Shown piece after piece: positions 1 through 7,700 of a DNA stretch of 9,899 nt. The stretch is taken from contig JACMMG010000020.1 of NCBI GenBank assembly GCA_014379165.1, positions 1 to 9,899 on the forward strand, given 5' to 3'. The position numbers and the translations under genes were made by a program. Source of the DNA: Candidatus Parcubacteria bacterium. Lineage in GTDB: Bacteria > Patescibacteriota > Minisyncoccia > Phycocordibacterales > SBAW01. The first letter of the stretch is position 1, and every line of letters begins with the position of its first letter. The notes beneath the pieces were generated by a model, which was given only the letters and a program-made list of their open reading frames with translations, was not told where the DNA came from and did no database searches.

Positions 1-2077
1 CGGCCGGCGTGGCGAAGATCTTATCTGGAACGGCTCAAGCGCAGTGCCACGCGCGGGGAAAGCTTCAGTTAAACTGGTATTTGATAATTCAGATCGGGCG
101 CTTGATCTCGATTTTGATAATGTTTCTATCGAACGTGCGGTACACCGCGACGGCGTCAACGACTACGGCCTCAATGGTTCAAGCGTGCGCCTGCGTGACG
201 TTGCAGAATTGCTTTCCCAAGCCAATATCGGCGCCTCTGGTCACCATATTATTTCCCAAGGTGAAGCTGACCGCATACTTTCTGCCTCTAGTCGCGAACG
301 TAGGGAAATGATCGAAGATGCTTTGGGTTTGACCCAATATTTATATAAACGTGAAGAAGCCGAGCGCAAACTTGAAAAAACGGCAGAAAACATGCGTGAA
401 GTAGAAGCCCTGCGACGCGAACTCGCTCCGCATATTAAATTTTTAGCAGGACAAGTGCGCAAGATAGAAGAGTCGGAAACCTTGCGCGAAGAACTTAAAG
501 ACAAATACCTTGAATACCTCAAACGCGAACATGTATATATTCGCGCAATGGAAGAGGAGGTAAAGGAAGCGCTTGAAGCTCCAATGGGGGAACGTACTGA
601 GCTCGACAAGAATATTGAGCATTTACGGCGCGAATTGGGAAGCAAGGGCAAGAGTGACGCGGGTACACACGAACTTATTGAGCTGGAAAGTAAAGGCCGC
701 CATGCCAGGGATAAAAGAGAAAGCATTAACCGAGAACTTGGCCGCATTGAAGGCGAACGTGCGGCGCATGAAAAGCTTGCAGTGCCGCAGACACATATAC
801 CTGCTTCAGAAGCGCGAATATTTGCCGAGCGGGTAGAAAAAGAATTGGAAGAATTTGCAGCTCTAGATGGGTCGTCGCTTAAAAGCCGTATTTCCGCTCT
901 TACTATTCTGGCAAAAGAATTTTTAAGACGCCTGACTGCGCAGGCAGGCATCACAGCAGGCAGCCAGCCCAAAGCTTCTAGCGCCTCTGACCTTACGGCA
1001 AAACAATCTACACTTGAAAATGAGCTTGCAGAAATCCAAAAAGAAGAAGAGCGGGTCAATAAAGAAGTAAGCGACCTGCGCCGCCGTATTGAAAGTGAAA
1101 AAGATGCCTCGCGGGAGGCGGAACGCGAATTGTTTAGTGCAATGGCAAAGCGCAGCGAGCTTGAAGTAACCCTTGCTTCCCTGCGCGCCAAAGAAAGCGT
1201 GCTTTTGCATGAAAAAGAGGCATTTAAAGCGGAATTGGGGGAAGCGGGAGTGCTGCTTGGACCTGTCGCGGCACAGTTCGATACGTGGCACGTACGGGAT
1301 GAAGGAGGAGAGGTGACAGACTCCGACATGATGAGCGAAGAGCGTGCACTCCAGAAAGAGCGCGCTCGCAGGCTTGAGCGTATGAAGATAAAGCTAGAAG
1401 CGACGTCCACAAGTAACGCGCAGGAAATTTTAAAGGAGCATCAAGAAACTAGTGAGCGTGATCAATTTCTTGCCCGCGAATTGATCGATCTTGAAACATC
1501 TGCAGGAAAATTGGGAGGGCTAATTTCAGAATTAACCGAGACGCTGGAAGTGCGGTTTGTGGGCGGCATAGACAAGATAAATGCTGAATTTGACCGATTT
1601 TTCAAACTAATGTTTGGCGGCGGCGCAGCCGTACTTTCTATTGTTAAGGAAAAGAAACTTCGGCGAGGAGTAAGTGCCGATATAGAAAATACTGAGCACG
1701 AAGAGCCGGATGAAGAGGTCGAAGAGGGTATCGATATTTCAGTTAACCTCCCCCACAAGAGGCTCAAAGGGCTTCATATGCTTTCCGGAGGCGAACGTGC
1801 GCTTACCTCAATCGCGCTTATTTTTGCGATGAGCCAGGTAAATCCGCCGCCGTTTCTTATTCTTGATGAAACTGATGCGGCGCTCGACGAGGCGAACTCT
1901 CGCCGCTATGGAGATATGATCGAGAGCCTTTCAAAGAAATCCCAACTTATTCTTATTACTCACAATCGCGAAACAATGAGCCGAGCGGGAGTTCTCTATG
2001 GCGTCACGATGGGAAGTGACGGTGCCTCGAAACTTCTCTCAGTTAAATTTGAAGACGCACTTGCAGTCGCTAAGTAG
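1..2077 (+). CDS. smc: Chromosome segregation ATPase SMC, 5'-truncated by window edge
   Basis: SMC proteins are ABC-type ATPases that organise and segregate the chromosome. The frame is open from base 2, giving 691 codons to the TAG stop; about 58 N-terminal residues, including Walker A, lie outside the window. The first visible residues (EDLIWNGSS, then VKLVFDNSDR) match the segment that follows Walker A in SMC. A Q-loop-like HHIISQGEADRIL is at 242-280. The C-terminal head has KLMFGGGAAVL near 1606, the ABC signature LSGGERAL (1781-1804), Walker B and D-loop FLILDETDAALDE (1853-1891) and the H-loop histidine in LILITHN (His codon at 1961). Between the heads lie Glu/Arg/Lys-rich coiled coils. 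I estimate a full length near 750 residues against about 1,150-1,190 for typical bacterial SMC. The apex (about 780-995) lacks a recognisable hinge, and there is no cysteine, which excludes a Rad50 zinc hook. The GTG at 44 is an internal valine codon, not a start. Confidence 0.93.
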   Translation, partial: GRRGEDLIWNGSSAVPRAGKASVKLVFDNSDRALDLDFDNVSIERAVHRDGVNDYGLNGSSVRLRDVAELLSQANIGASGHHIISQGEADRILSASSRERREMIEDALGLTQYLYKREEAERKLEKTAENMREVEALRRELAPHIKFLAGQVRKIEESETLREELKDKYLEYLKREHVYIRAMEEEVKEALEAPMGERTELDKNIEHLRRELGSKGKSDAGTHELIELESKGRHARDKRESINRELGRIEGERAAHEKLAVPQTHIPASEARIFAERVEKELEEFAALDGSSLKSRISALTILAKEFLRRLTAQAGITAGSQPKASSASDLTAKQSTLENELAEIQKEEERVNKEVSDLRRRIESEKDASREAERELFSAMAKRSELEVTLASLRAKESVLLHEKEAFKAELGEAGVLLGPVAAQFDTWHVRDEGGEVTDSDMMSEERALQKERARRLERMKIKLEATSTSNAQEILKEHQETSERDQFLARELIDLETSAGKLGGLISELTETLEVRFVGGIDKINAEFDRFFKLMFGGGAAVLSIVKEKKLRRGVSADIENTEHEEPDEEVEEGIDISVNLPHKRLKGLHMLSGGERALTSIALIFAMSQVNPPPFLILDETDAALDEANSRRYGDMIESLSKKSQLILITHNRETMSRAGVLYGVTMGSDGASKLLSVKFEDALAVAK

Positions 2078-2090
2078 ATGTTTTTGTGGT

Positions 2091-2117
2091 TTAATAAAAA
2101 TGACCTCCACGAGGAGG
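2091..2117 (-). terminator. Possible intrinsic terminator reading leftwards
   Basis: CCTCC (2104-2108) and GGAGG (2113-2117) form a 5-bp GC-rich stem with a 4-base ACGA loop. Read on the minus strand, the stem is followed by TCATTTTTATT, a T-tract; the plus strand has no T-tract after it. This suits termination of minus-strand transcription that continues past the end of rnr. The stem is short, so the call is tentative. The same GGAGG could also serve as a ribosome binding site on the plus strand. Confidence 0.4.
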
Positions 2118-2145
2118 CCGAAGTGTATATTCTAGGGAGCAGACA

Positions 2146-2340
2146 ATGACAAATGCGATAATTGTCGCAGGCGAAGTCGAAGTAGAGTCAGGGGACTATC
2201 TCCTTTCTATACAGCGCCATCACGATAGGACGGAAATTTATCGTCGTCCGATCGATGCGCTGCCGGACCAAGAACCCGAATCGATCGAACCCTCCCAATT
2301 GCCGGATGAATTCCGGAAACAATACGCACACCTTCTCTAA
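2146..2340 (+). CDS. Small hypothetical protein, 64 aa
   Basis: I do not recognise this protein. It begins MTNAIIVAGEVEVESGDY, a possible beta-strand segment, and continues into an acidic, proline-containing C-terminal half (PIDALPDQEPESIEP) ending in FRKQYAHLL. It has no signal peptide, membrane helix or cysteine. The start is supported by GGGAG (2135-2139) six bases before the ATG. It begins 68 bases after smc and is followed 13 bases later by a second small gene with its own strong ribosome binding site, so the two probably form a short operon, perhaps read through from smc. Evidence for it being real is the ribosome binding site, the spacing and a protein-like composition. No homology claim is made. 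Confidence 0.6.
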   Translation: MTNAIIVAGEVEVESGDYLLSIQRHHDRTEIYRRPIDALPDQEPESIEPSQLPDEFRKQYAHLL

Positions 2341-2353
2341 GCGGGGGGAACCG

Positions 2354-2545
2354 ATGCCAACAAATTCGACTGGCAATGAGACCGAATCACGCCGCCGGTA
2401 TGAAGCCGCCCGCGACGCAGTCCAAAAGCTATGCGAGCAACCAGCTGCAACACCTCCCAAGGGACGTCAGCAGAAAGAAGCTCCAGAGTCGGACGAGCTC
2501 AGTCTTATGAGCAACAAACCGCTCCCCGGCGTGTCTCGCCGCTAG
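2354..2545 (+). CDS. Small hypothetical protein, 63 aa
   Basis: I do not recognise this protein. It is hydrophilic and probably largely disordered: a charged N-terminal stretch (ETESRRRYEAARDAVQKL) likely to form one helix, then a Pro/Gln/Lys/Ser-rich tail ending GVSRR. It has one cysteine and no membrane segment. The ATG at 2354 is preceded by GGGGGGAA (2343-2350), a purine-rich ribosome binding site at good spacing, which supports this start over upstream alternatives in the same frame. It follows the 64-aa gene by 13 bases. Its TAG stop (2543-2545) overlaps the stop of the convergent rnr gene (2542-2544 read on the minus strand), so both genes end inside one CTAG. Confidence 0.55.
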   Translation: MPTNSTGNETESRRRYEAARDAVQKLCEQPAATPPKGRQQKEAPESDELSLMSNKPLPGVSRR

Positions 2546-4458
2546 ATCAGTTCGAAATCCAGAGTGCGGGCTCCCAGGTCCGCACCAACAAGCTTTACGC
2601 GCACTCTGTCTCCCAGGGTGTGCTTTTTCTTTGTACGCTGCCCAATGAGTGCATATTCTTTAGCAGAATAGTTGTAAAAATCGTCCCCAATCGTGCGCAC
2701 CCGTACTAGGCCTTCGGCAGCGCTTTCTTTTTCTTCCACATAGAGGCCCCAGTCGGTTACGCCTGAAATTATTCCTTCAAACTCCTGCCCGATTTTCGTT
2801 GAAAGATACTCCACTTGTTTGTAGCGAATACTTTCGCGCTCCGCATCCACAGCATTTGCTTCAGCGAGGGATGTCGCTACCGCAAGTTTCTCAAGCTCTC
2901 CGTATTCCGCTTTGTCGAGGCGCTTGCCCTGTAAATGTGATTCTAATATTCGATGTACCAGCATGTCGGGGTAGCGTCTGATAGGGGATGTAAAGTGCGT
3001 ATAGTATTCAAAACTCAGCCCGAAGTGCCCAATGTTTTTTGTAGAGTAAATAGCTTTGGCCATCGTGCGCAGGGTTGCGGTGCGGATTAGATGTTCTTCC
3101 GGTTTGCCTTTTATTTGCTGGAGCAAATGCGCGATGTCTTTTGCAGAATGTTTTTTCTTATTACCAAACTCATATCCTATTGCGCGTACGAAGGTAGCAA
3201 GTTCTGCAATGCGGTCTTCTTTTGGCGTATCGTGGATCCGATACAAAAACGCGAGCTTACCTTCAGGAAAGTTTTTTGTAATAGTTGAAACATATATAGC
3301 AACTTCACGATTTGCCAGCAGCATGAACTCCTCTATCATCGACATAGTCTCCAAACGTTCCCTACGCACAACGCGTAGGGGAGTGCCTTTTTCGTCCAAT
3401 TCAAAACGCACTTCATTGTCGCCAAAATCTATTGCGCCTTCTTTCTCGCGTTTCTTTTTTAAAATGCGTGCAAGCGCTCGCAACTCTCCGAGCTCTTTTA
3501 CAAATGGACCAACTGCTGTCGTTAAAACTTTTTGCGCCTCTTCGTACGAAAAGCGTTTTTTTGAACGGATCACCGACTTCTCGAAACGTCTGGAAGTGAC
3601 CTCAGCTTTTTCGTTCATATGAAAGACTGCCGAGAAAGCAAGCCGATCTTCGTTTTCCTTAAGACTTGCGATGCCGGCCGAAAGCTCATGCGGAAGCATC
3701 GGGATCGTGCTGTCTACTAAATACACGCTTGTTCCGCGTTTGCGCGCTTCTTCGTCGAGCGCCGTTCCTGGCCGGACAAAGTATGTTGCATCGGCGATGT
3801 GTATGCCTATTTCGTATTCGCCATTTGGTAGCTTTATAATTGAAAGTGCGTCATCAAAATCTTTCGCATCGACGGGATCGATCGTAAAAGTCGGAGTCTC
3901 GCGAAAATCGGCGCGCTTCGGAAGTTCTTCTTCAATTGTTTTTGCATGATTTGCTTCAAGCTCTCTTGCTTCGCGATTTACTTCTTCGGAAAATTTAGTT
4001 CGGAAGCCGTGTTCAAGCACTATCGCATTCATCTCAACGCGGTGTTCTCCAGCACGTCCTACATGCTCGACTACTTCGCCAAGCGGACTATCAGTACCAT
4101 TGAATGAAACGAGTCGAATTAAAACTTTTTCTCCTTCCGCATATGAGGGCTCCTTAGTAAATTTTATTGTGCGATAAAATTTTTTATCGTCAGCTATCCC
4201 AACAAGTGTGCCGTCTTTTTTTGTAATAGTAGCTACGAACTCCTCCTTTGCTCGCGAGACGATCTCTGTAACTTTGCCTTTGGGGCGGGGGAGTAACCCG
4301 GTCAATTCGACCAAAACCGCATCTCCGTCAAGTGCACCGCGCAAATCTGGGGTCTGTACCTCGATATCCTCCTTACCAGGCTGCCAACGGAGATATCCCA
4401 CTCCTTTACGGGTTATTTGGATGATACCCTCGACAGGCTTTTTTTGAGTGTGAGCCAT
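2542..4458 (-). CDS. rnr: Ribonuclease R (RNB-family 3'-5' exoribonuclease)
   Basis: RNase R degrades structured RNA processively from the 3' end, releasing nucleoside monophosphates, and takes part in mRNA and rRNA turnover in the cytoplasm. The 638-aa product has cold-shock-like OB regions in residues 1-150. The RNB catalytic domain has DPVDAKDFDDAL with the expected metal-binding aspartates D194, D200, D202 and D203, then IGIHIADATYFV, YLVDSTIPMLP (about 246-256), and the conserved HFTSPIRRYPDMLVHR (488-503) including the catalytic arginine. A C-terminal S1 domain follows (about 556-638, GQEFEGIISGVTDWGLYVE). E. coli RNase R is 813 aa; this protein lacks the N-terminal helix-turn-helix and most of the basic C-terminal tail. 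The ATG at 4458 is the first plausible start and lies only about eight bases from the predicted transcription start, with no Shine-Dalgarno. The gene is divergent from the giant surface-protein gene. Confidence 0.95.
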   Translation of the reverse strand: MAHTQKKPVEGIIQITRKGVGYLRWQPGKEDIEVQTPDLRGALDGDAVLVELTGLLPRPKGKVTEIVSRAKEEFVATITKKDGTLVGIADDKKFYRTIKFTKEPSYAEGEKVLIRLVSFNGTDSPLGEVVEHVGRAGEHRVEMNAIVLEHGFRTKFSEEVNREARELEANHAKTIEEELPKRADFRETPTFTIDPVDAKDFDDALSIIKLPNGEYEIGIHIADATYFVRPGTALDEEARKRGTSVYLVDSTIPMLPHELSAGIASLKENEDRLAFSAVFHMNEKAEVTSRRFEKSVIRSKKRFSYEEAQKVLTTAVGPFVKELGELRALARILKKKREKEGAIDFGDNEVRFELDEKGTPLRVVRRERLETMSMIEEFMLLANREVAIYVSTITKNFPEGKLAFLYRIHDTPKEDRIAELATFVRAIGYEFGNKKKHSAKDIAHLLQQIKGKPEEHLIRTATLRTMAKAIYSTKNIGHFGLSFEYYTHFTSPIRRYPDMLVHRILESHLQGKRLDKAEYGELEKLAVATSLAEANAVDAERESIRYKQVEYLSTKIGQEFEGIISGVTDWGLYVEEKESAAEGLVRVRTIGDDFYNYSAKEYALIGQRTKKKHTLGDRVRVKLVGADLGARTLDFELI

Positions 4459-4472
4459 GTAAACGTACTCAT

Positions 4473-4501
4473 ATTATAGCCGAGATATGCTTATTTAGCA
4501 A
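4473..4501 (-). promoter_or_regulatory. Sigma-70-type promoter of rnr
   Basis: Read on the minus strand, TTGCTA (-35, bases 4501-4496) and a perfect TATAAT (-10, bases 4478-4473) are separated by 17 bases. Transcription would start near 4466, leaving only about eight bases before the rnr ATG. The bases just before the ATG contain no Shine-Dalgarno, so the mRNA would be leaderless or nearly so. Confidence 0.75.
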
Positions 4502-4512
4502 CAAATCTCGGC
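4479..4512. repeat. 8-bp inverted repeat spanning the rnr promoter (possible operator)
   Basis: GCCGAGAT (4479-4486) and ATCTCGGC (4505-4512) are perfect inverted copies separated by 18 bases. The element starts at the base next to the rnr -10 box and ends upstream of the -35 box, so it contains the promoter spacer and the -35 hexamer. The arrangement suits a dimeric DNA-binding protein that represses rnr. No protein is identified for it by sequence alone. Confidence 0.5.
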
Positions 4513-4517
4513 AAGAT

Positions 4518-4531
4518 ACTAATTGATTAGT
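4518..4531. repeat. 14-base palindrome in the divergent control region
   Basis: ACTAAT (4518-4523) and ATTAGT (4526-4531) are perfect inverted arms around a 2-base centre. It lies five bases from the 8-bp inverted repeat next to the rnr promoter and upstream of the rightward promoter. It could be a second operator, but such a short AT-rich palindrome can also occur by chance. From 4532 to 4611 I see no further recognisable element. Confidence 0.3.
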
Positions 4532-4611
4532 GCAATGCGTTTGCTAAGGTCATGGGCTCTCCAATGTCGGCCTCTAGAACAAGCCAAGGCAGACTATTTG
4601 TTAGCTGTATT

Positions 4612-4640
4612 TTGCAACTTGTAATGTCCGACCTTATAAC
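4612..4640 (+). promoter_or_regulatory. Probable promoter of the giant surface-protein gene
   Basis: TTGCAA (4612-4617) and TATAAC (4635-4640) are separated by exactly 17 bases, a good sigma-70-type match. Transcription would start near 4647, giving a leader of about 90 bases before the ATG at 4738. It is oriented away from the rnr promoter, so the two genes share one divergent control region. Confidence 0.55.
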
Positions 4641-4646
4641 ATGTCC

Positions 4647-4737
4647 ACAGGGGATTTTTAACACCTGCAAAGAGAGGAGTATCATTGTATCTACAGGGCA
4701 GGTCGCCAAGCGACCTGGCCTTATTTTATTTATATAA
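4647..4737 (+). promoter_or_regulatory. Leader with possible terminator/antiterminator switch
   Basis: The predicted leader contains ACCTGC (4663-4668), which is perfectly complementary to GCAGGT (4698-4703). That second segment overlaps the 5' arm of the terminator-like hairpin at 4699-4717, so the two pairings are mutually exclusive, as in an attenuator. A purine-rich AGGAG (4675-4679) lies in the loop of the alternative pairing. In-frame codons after it run to a TAA at 4735-4737 that directly abuts the ATG of the giant gene. No Shine-Dalgarno lies next to that ATG. I recognise no known riboswitch or T-box consensus; the switch is inferred from complementarity only. Confidence 0.35.
4696..4731 (+). 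terminator. Intrinsic-terminator-like hairpin just before a start codon
   Basis: CAGGTCGC (4699-4706) and GCGACCTG (4710-4717) form a perfect 8-bp GC-rich stem with a CAA loop. Across one G/G mismatch, two further G-C pairs (4696-4697 with 4719-4720) extend it. A T-rich run, TTATTTTATTT (4721-4731), follows. The orientation is rightward, and it ends six bases before the ATG at 4738. It could attenuate the giant gene or end a short RNA of about 80 bases starting near 4647. Confidence 0.6.
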
Positions 4738-7700
4738 ATGGACGAACAGCCCCTCAATAACAGTATACCCGTTGGATATATTTCTTCTCGCGAAGCGAGC
4801 ACTCTTCATCGTGTCACGAATGATTACGTAGCGCGGCTCTGCAAACGCGGCAAAGTTAGAGGCGTATTGGTCGGAAGAAACTGGTTTGTCGACCCAAATG
4901 CACTTGGTGCCTATTTGGGCGAAAGCAAATTGCGCCGCACGGTACAAAAACGGGAACTTTCAAAAACTGCTCAGCGCACACCAGTGCATTTGGAAAATAA
5001 ACCGAAGCCGTCAAAACCTGTAGTAAATCTTGCGGCTGCATTTGCACTTGTGCCCGAGCAGGACCTCTCAAGCGCGCGAAAGTCGGCCCACGCACAATCT
5101 TATGGAAAGAAAATTGCGATGGCGTTTGTTGTTGTCATGGCGATACTTCTTGTGGGCGGAGTGTCTGCGGCAAAAATTTCTACTCATGCTCCAATGACAG
5201 CCGCGGTTGCACATATCGACTCGCCCTTTTTCTCTTCTTTTGGCAGTGTGTGGGAAAGATTTCTCGCGCTCTTTAGTACTGACGATGACGCACAATATGC
5301 GCAGTCTAGGGAAAATACAGTGAAGGAAAATATTTTGATATATCATAATCCCACCGCCGCCTCGCCAACTCCACAAACTGTAACTCCACAACCTGTTGTG
5401 CGACCTTCTCAATCTGCAACAACGATAGTCAACAACTACATAACAAACCCGGTTACAGAGCGCACCATAGTCTCAACCTCAGGAAGTTCTACCGGCATTA
5501 ATCCTGATGCGTTCGTGATGATCCTCTCGGAGCTCCATCGCAGTTTAAGCGACGAGATATACCATGTTGTAAATCTTTCGCTCGACCATCGCCGTAGCCG
5601 CTCTTCTGGCAGTTCCTCAAGCGGCGCGCTCACCATCACCGACGCTGATGTTCCTGACACTATTACAGCAAGCAACTACCTACCGCTTGCAGGCGGTACG
5701 CTTACCGGCCAATTAGTTAGTACCGCAAATGCCACCACAACGTTCGCCGGCGGTTTTGATATTTCCGATGGTTGCTATGCGGTTGATGGTATTTGTATAA
5801 GCGGGAGCGGCGGCGGAACGTGGGGCTCCATCACCGGCACACTCAGCAACCAGACCGACCTGCAGAATGCACTTGATGCAAAGCTCTCCCTCACCACCTG
5901 GTACGCCACCACCACCGATGGCTTGGACGAAGGTGTCACCAATTTGTATTATTCGCCCGCGCGCGTGCAAACACATCTTGATACGATAGCAAAAGGATAT
6001 TTCTTTTCTTCTACTTCCGCCTCTTATTTCCTCGCACAAAATGGGGGGAATGCATTTTCCACAACATCTGCAAATAATTTCATAAATTCTTCCTCGACTA
6101 TCCCGCACATAGGAGGTTCTGCATATGGCGATGTCTTAACCTGGAGCGGCACCAGCTGGGTTACCACGGCAACCACCTCGCTTGGCCTTCCGACTTTTGC
6201 TGATATTACCTCCGGCAACTCCTTTGGTAAAAGCTGGGAAATTGCAAACGGCGCGCTTTCTCCAACAACAACTATCGGTATTGGTGTCTATGCAAGTTCG
6301 ACGATTGGCAATGGAACTGCGACTGAGGGACTTACTGTTTCAGGTAATTCAACAACAACCGGCAATGCGTATTTTGCGGGGAATGTAGGGATTGGTACCT
6401 CAACACCTTCTTCGCAGCTCCATATTGTGAATACGGGCACACCTGCAACCCTTACACTTGATAGTACGACAGGGAATGCACGATTCATGCTGAAGAATGG
6501 TAATGCGAATTTCTATAATCTCATCAACCTGTCTTCCGATAACAGCCTGCGCGTGCAGTACAACGGTTCATCGCTCATGACGTATCTTCCAAATGGGAAC
6601 GTGGGCATTGGCACCGCGGCTCCCGGCGCAGCTCTTGCAATTTCATCAACCACCGCAACTACTCTTTTGAATGTCTCGAGTTCTGTCAACAATAACTTTA
6701 CTGTTCTTGGTTCGGGATATGTGGGCATCGGCACTACCTCTCCATACGCAAAACTTTCAGTCGTAGGGGATGTTGTCGCCGCACGCTTTGTTGCAACGAC
6801 AACAGCCACTTCTACATTTGCCGGCGGCATTACTGCCTCCTGTTTCTCAACTGATGGCACGACGTGCCTCACCAGCAGCGGAGGTTCTTCCTTCGGCCAA
6901 GACTGGCAAATCACTAATAGCTACCTTACACCTACAACAACAATCGGCATTATCGTCGCAGCCTCTTCGACAATTGGCGATGGCACGCTCGGTCTTACGA
7001 TAAACGGGGGAGCAACCACCACAGGCACCGCTTTCTTCGCTGGCAACGTAAGAATTGCGTCAACAACAGCTTCACCCCTGGCAGCTTTACAAATAAGCAC
7101 TAGCACAACAGGTCAGCTGTTCTTAGTGAATTCAAATACACCGAGCGCGAGCGGAGGTGCGTTTGCAACCTTGCTTCTCAGCCAAATTCCTACCGCGGCT
7201 GATCAGCGGCTTGGAGGCATTACATTTGGATACAATAATGGCGGCGGCTCTTCTACAAATAGAAATGCTAGCGCCATCACTGCGTATAGTAGTGAGGCAT
7301 GGACAGCAGGGACAGCTCATGGGTCTACATTGCGCTTTGAAACTACGGCGAGCGGCTCTTCTTCTCGTCTTGAACGCATGCGCATTGATGCTTCCGGCAA
7401 CGTTGGCATCGGCACTACCTCTCCATACGCAAAACTCTCAGTTGTAGGTGATGTGGTTGCCGCGCGGTTTGTTGCAACAACCACAGCAACCTCGACATTT
7501 GCCGGTCCGATACAAGCTTCTTGTTTCTCAACTGACGGCACGACGTGCCTCACCAGCAGCGGAGGTTCTTCCTTTGGTCAAGGGTGGGAAATTGTCAACG
7601 GCTACTTGGCTCCAACAACAACAATCGGCATTATCGTCGCAGCATCTTCTACAATAGGTGACGGCACGGCAACCGGAGGCCTAACAATTTCTGGAAATGC

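Noticed and set aside
241..1410. Long minus-strand open frame (389 codons) opposite smc
   Set aside because: Its Ser/Arg/Leu-rich product is the antisense shadow of Glu/Arg-rich coiled-coil codons. The smc frame has clear conserved motifs on the other strand.
2122..2131. Extended -10 promoter candidate (TGTATATT) before the 64-aa gene
   Set aside because: The TG is at the wrong spacing and no -35 hexamer lies 16-18 bases upstream.
2188..2460. 90-codon minus-strand frame opposite the two small genes
   Set aside because: It has no convincing ribosome binding site, and its composition fits antisense of the two plus-strand genes, which have good ribosome binding sites.
4532..4720. Possible SRP-like or other structural RNA, prompted by AGCCAAGGCAGA near 4581-4592
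   Set aside because: The piece resembles the 3' strand of the SRP RNA S-domain, but the GGAA tetraloop and the matching 5' strand are missing and no overall fold could be drawn.
4552..4737. 61-codon plus-strand frame ending directly before the giant gene
   Set aside because: It starts upstream of the predicted promoter, runs through the terminator hairpin, and its product has no protein-like pattern. Only its last 18 or so codons are noted as a possible leader frame.
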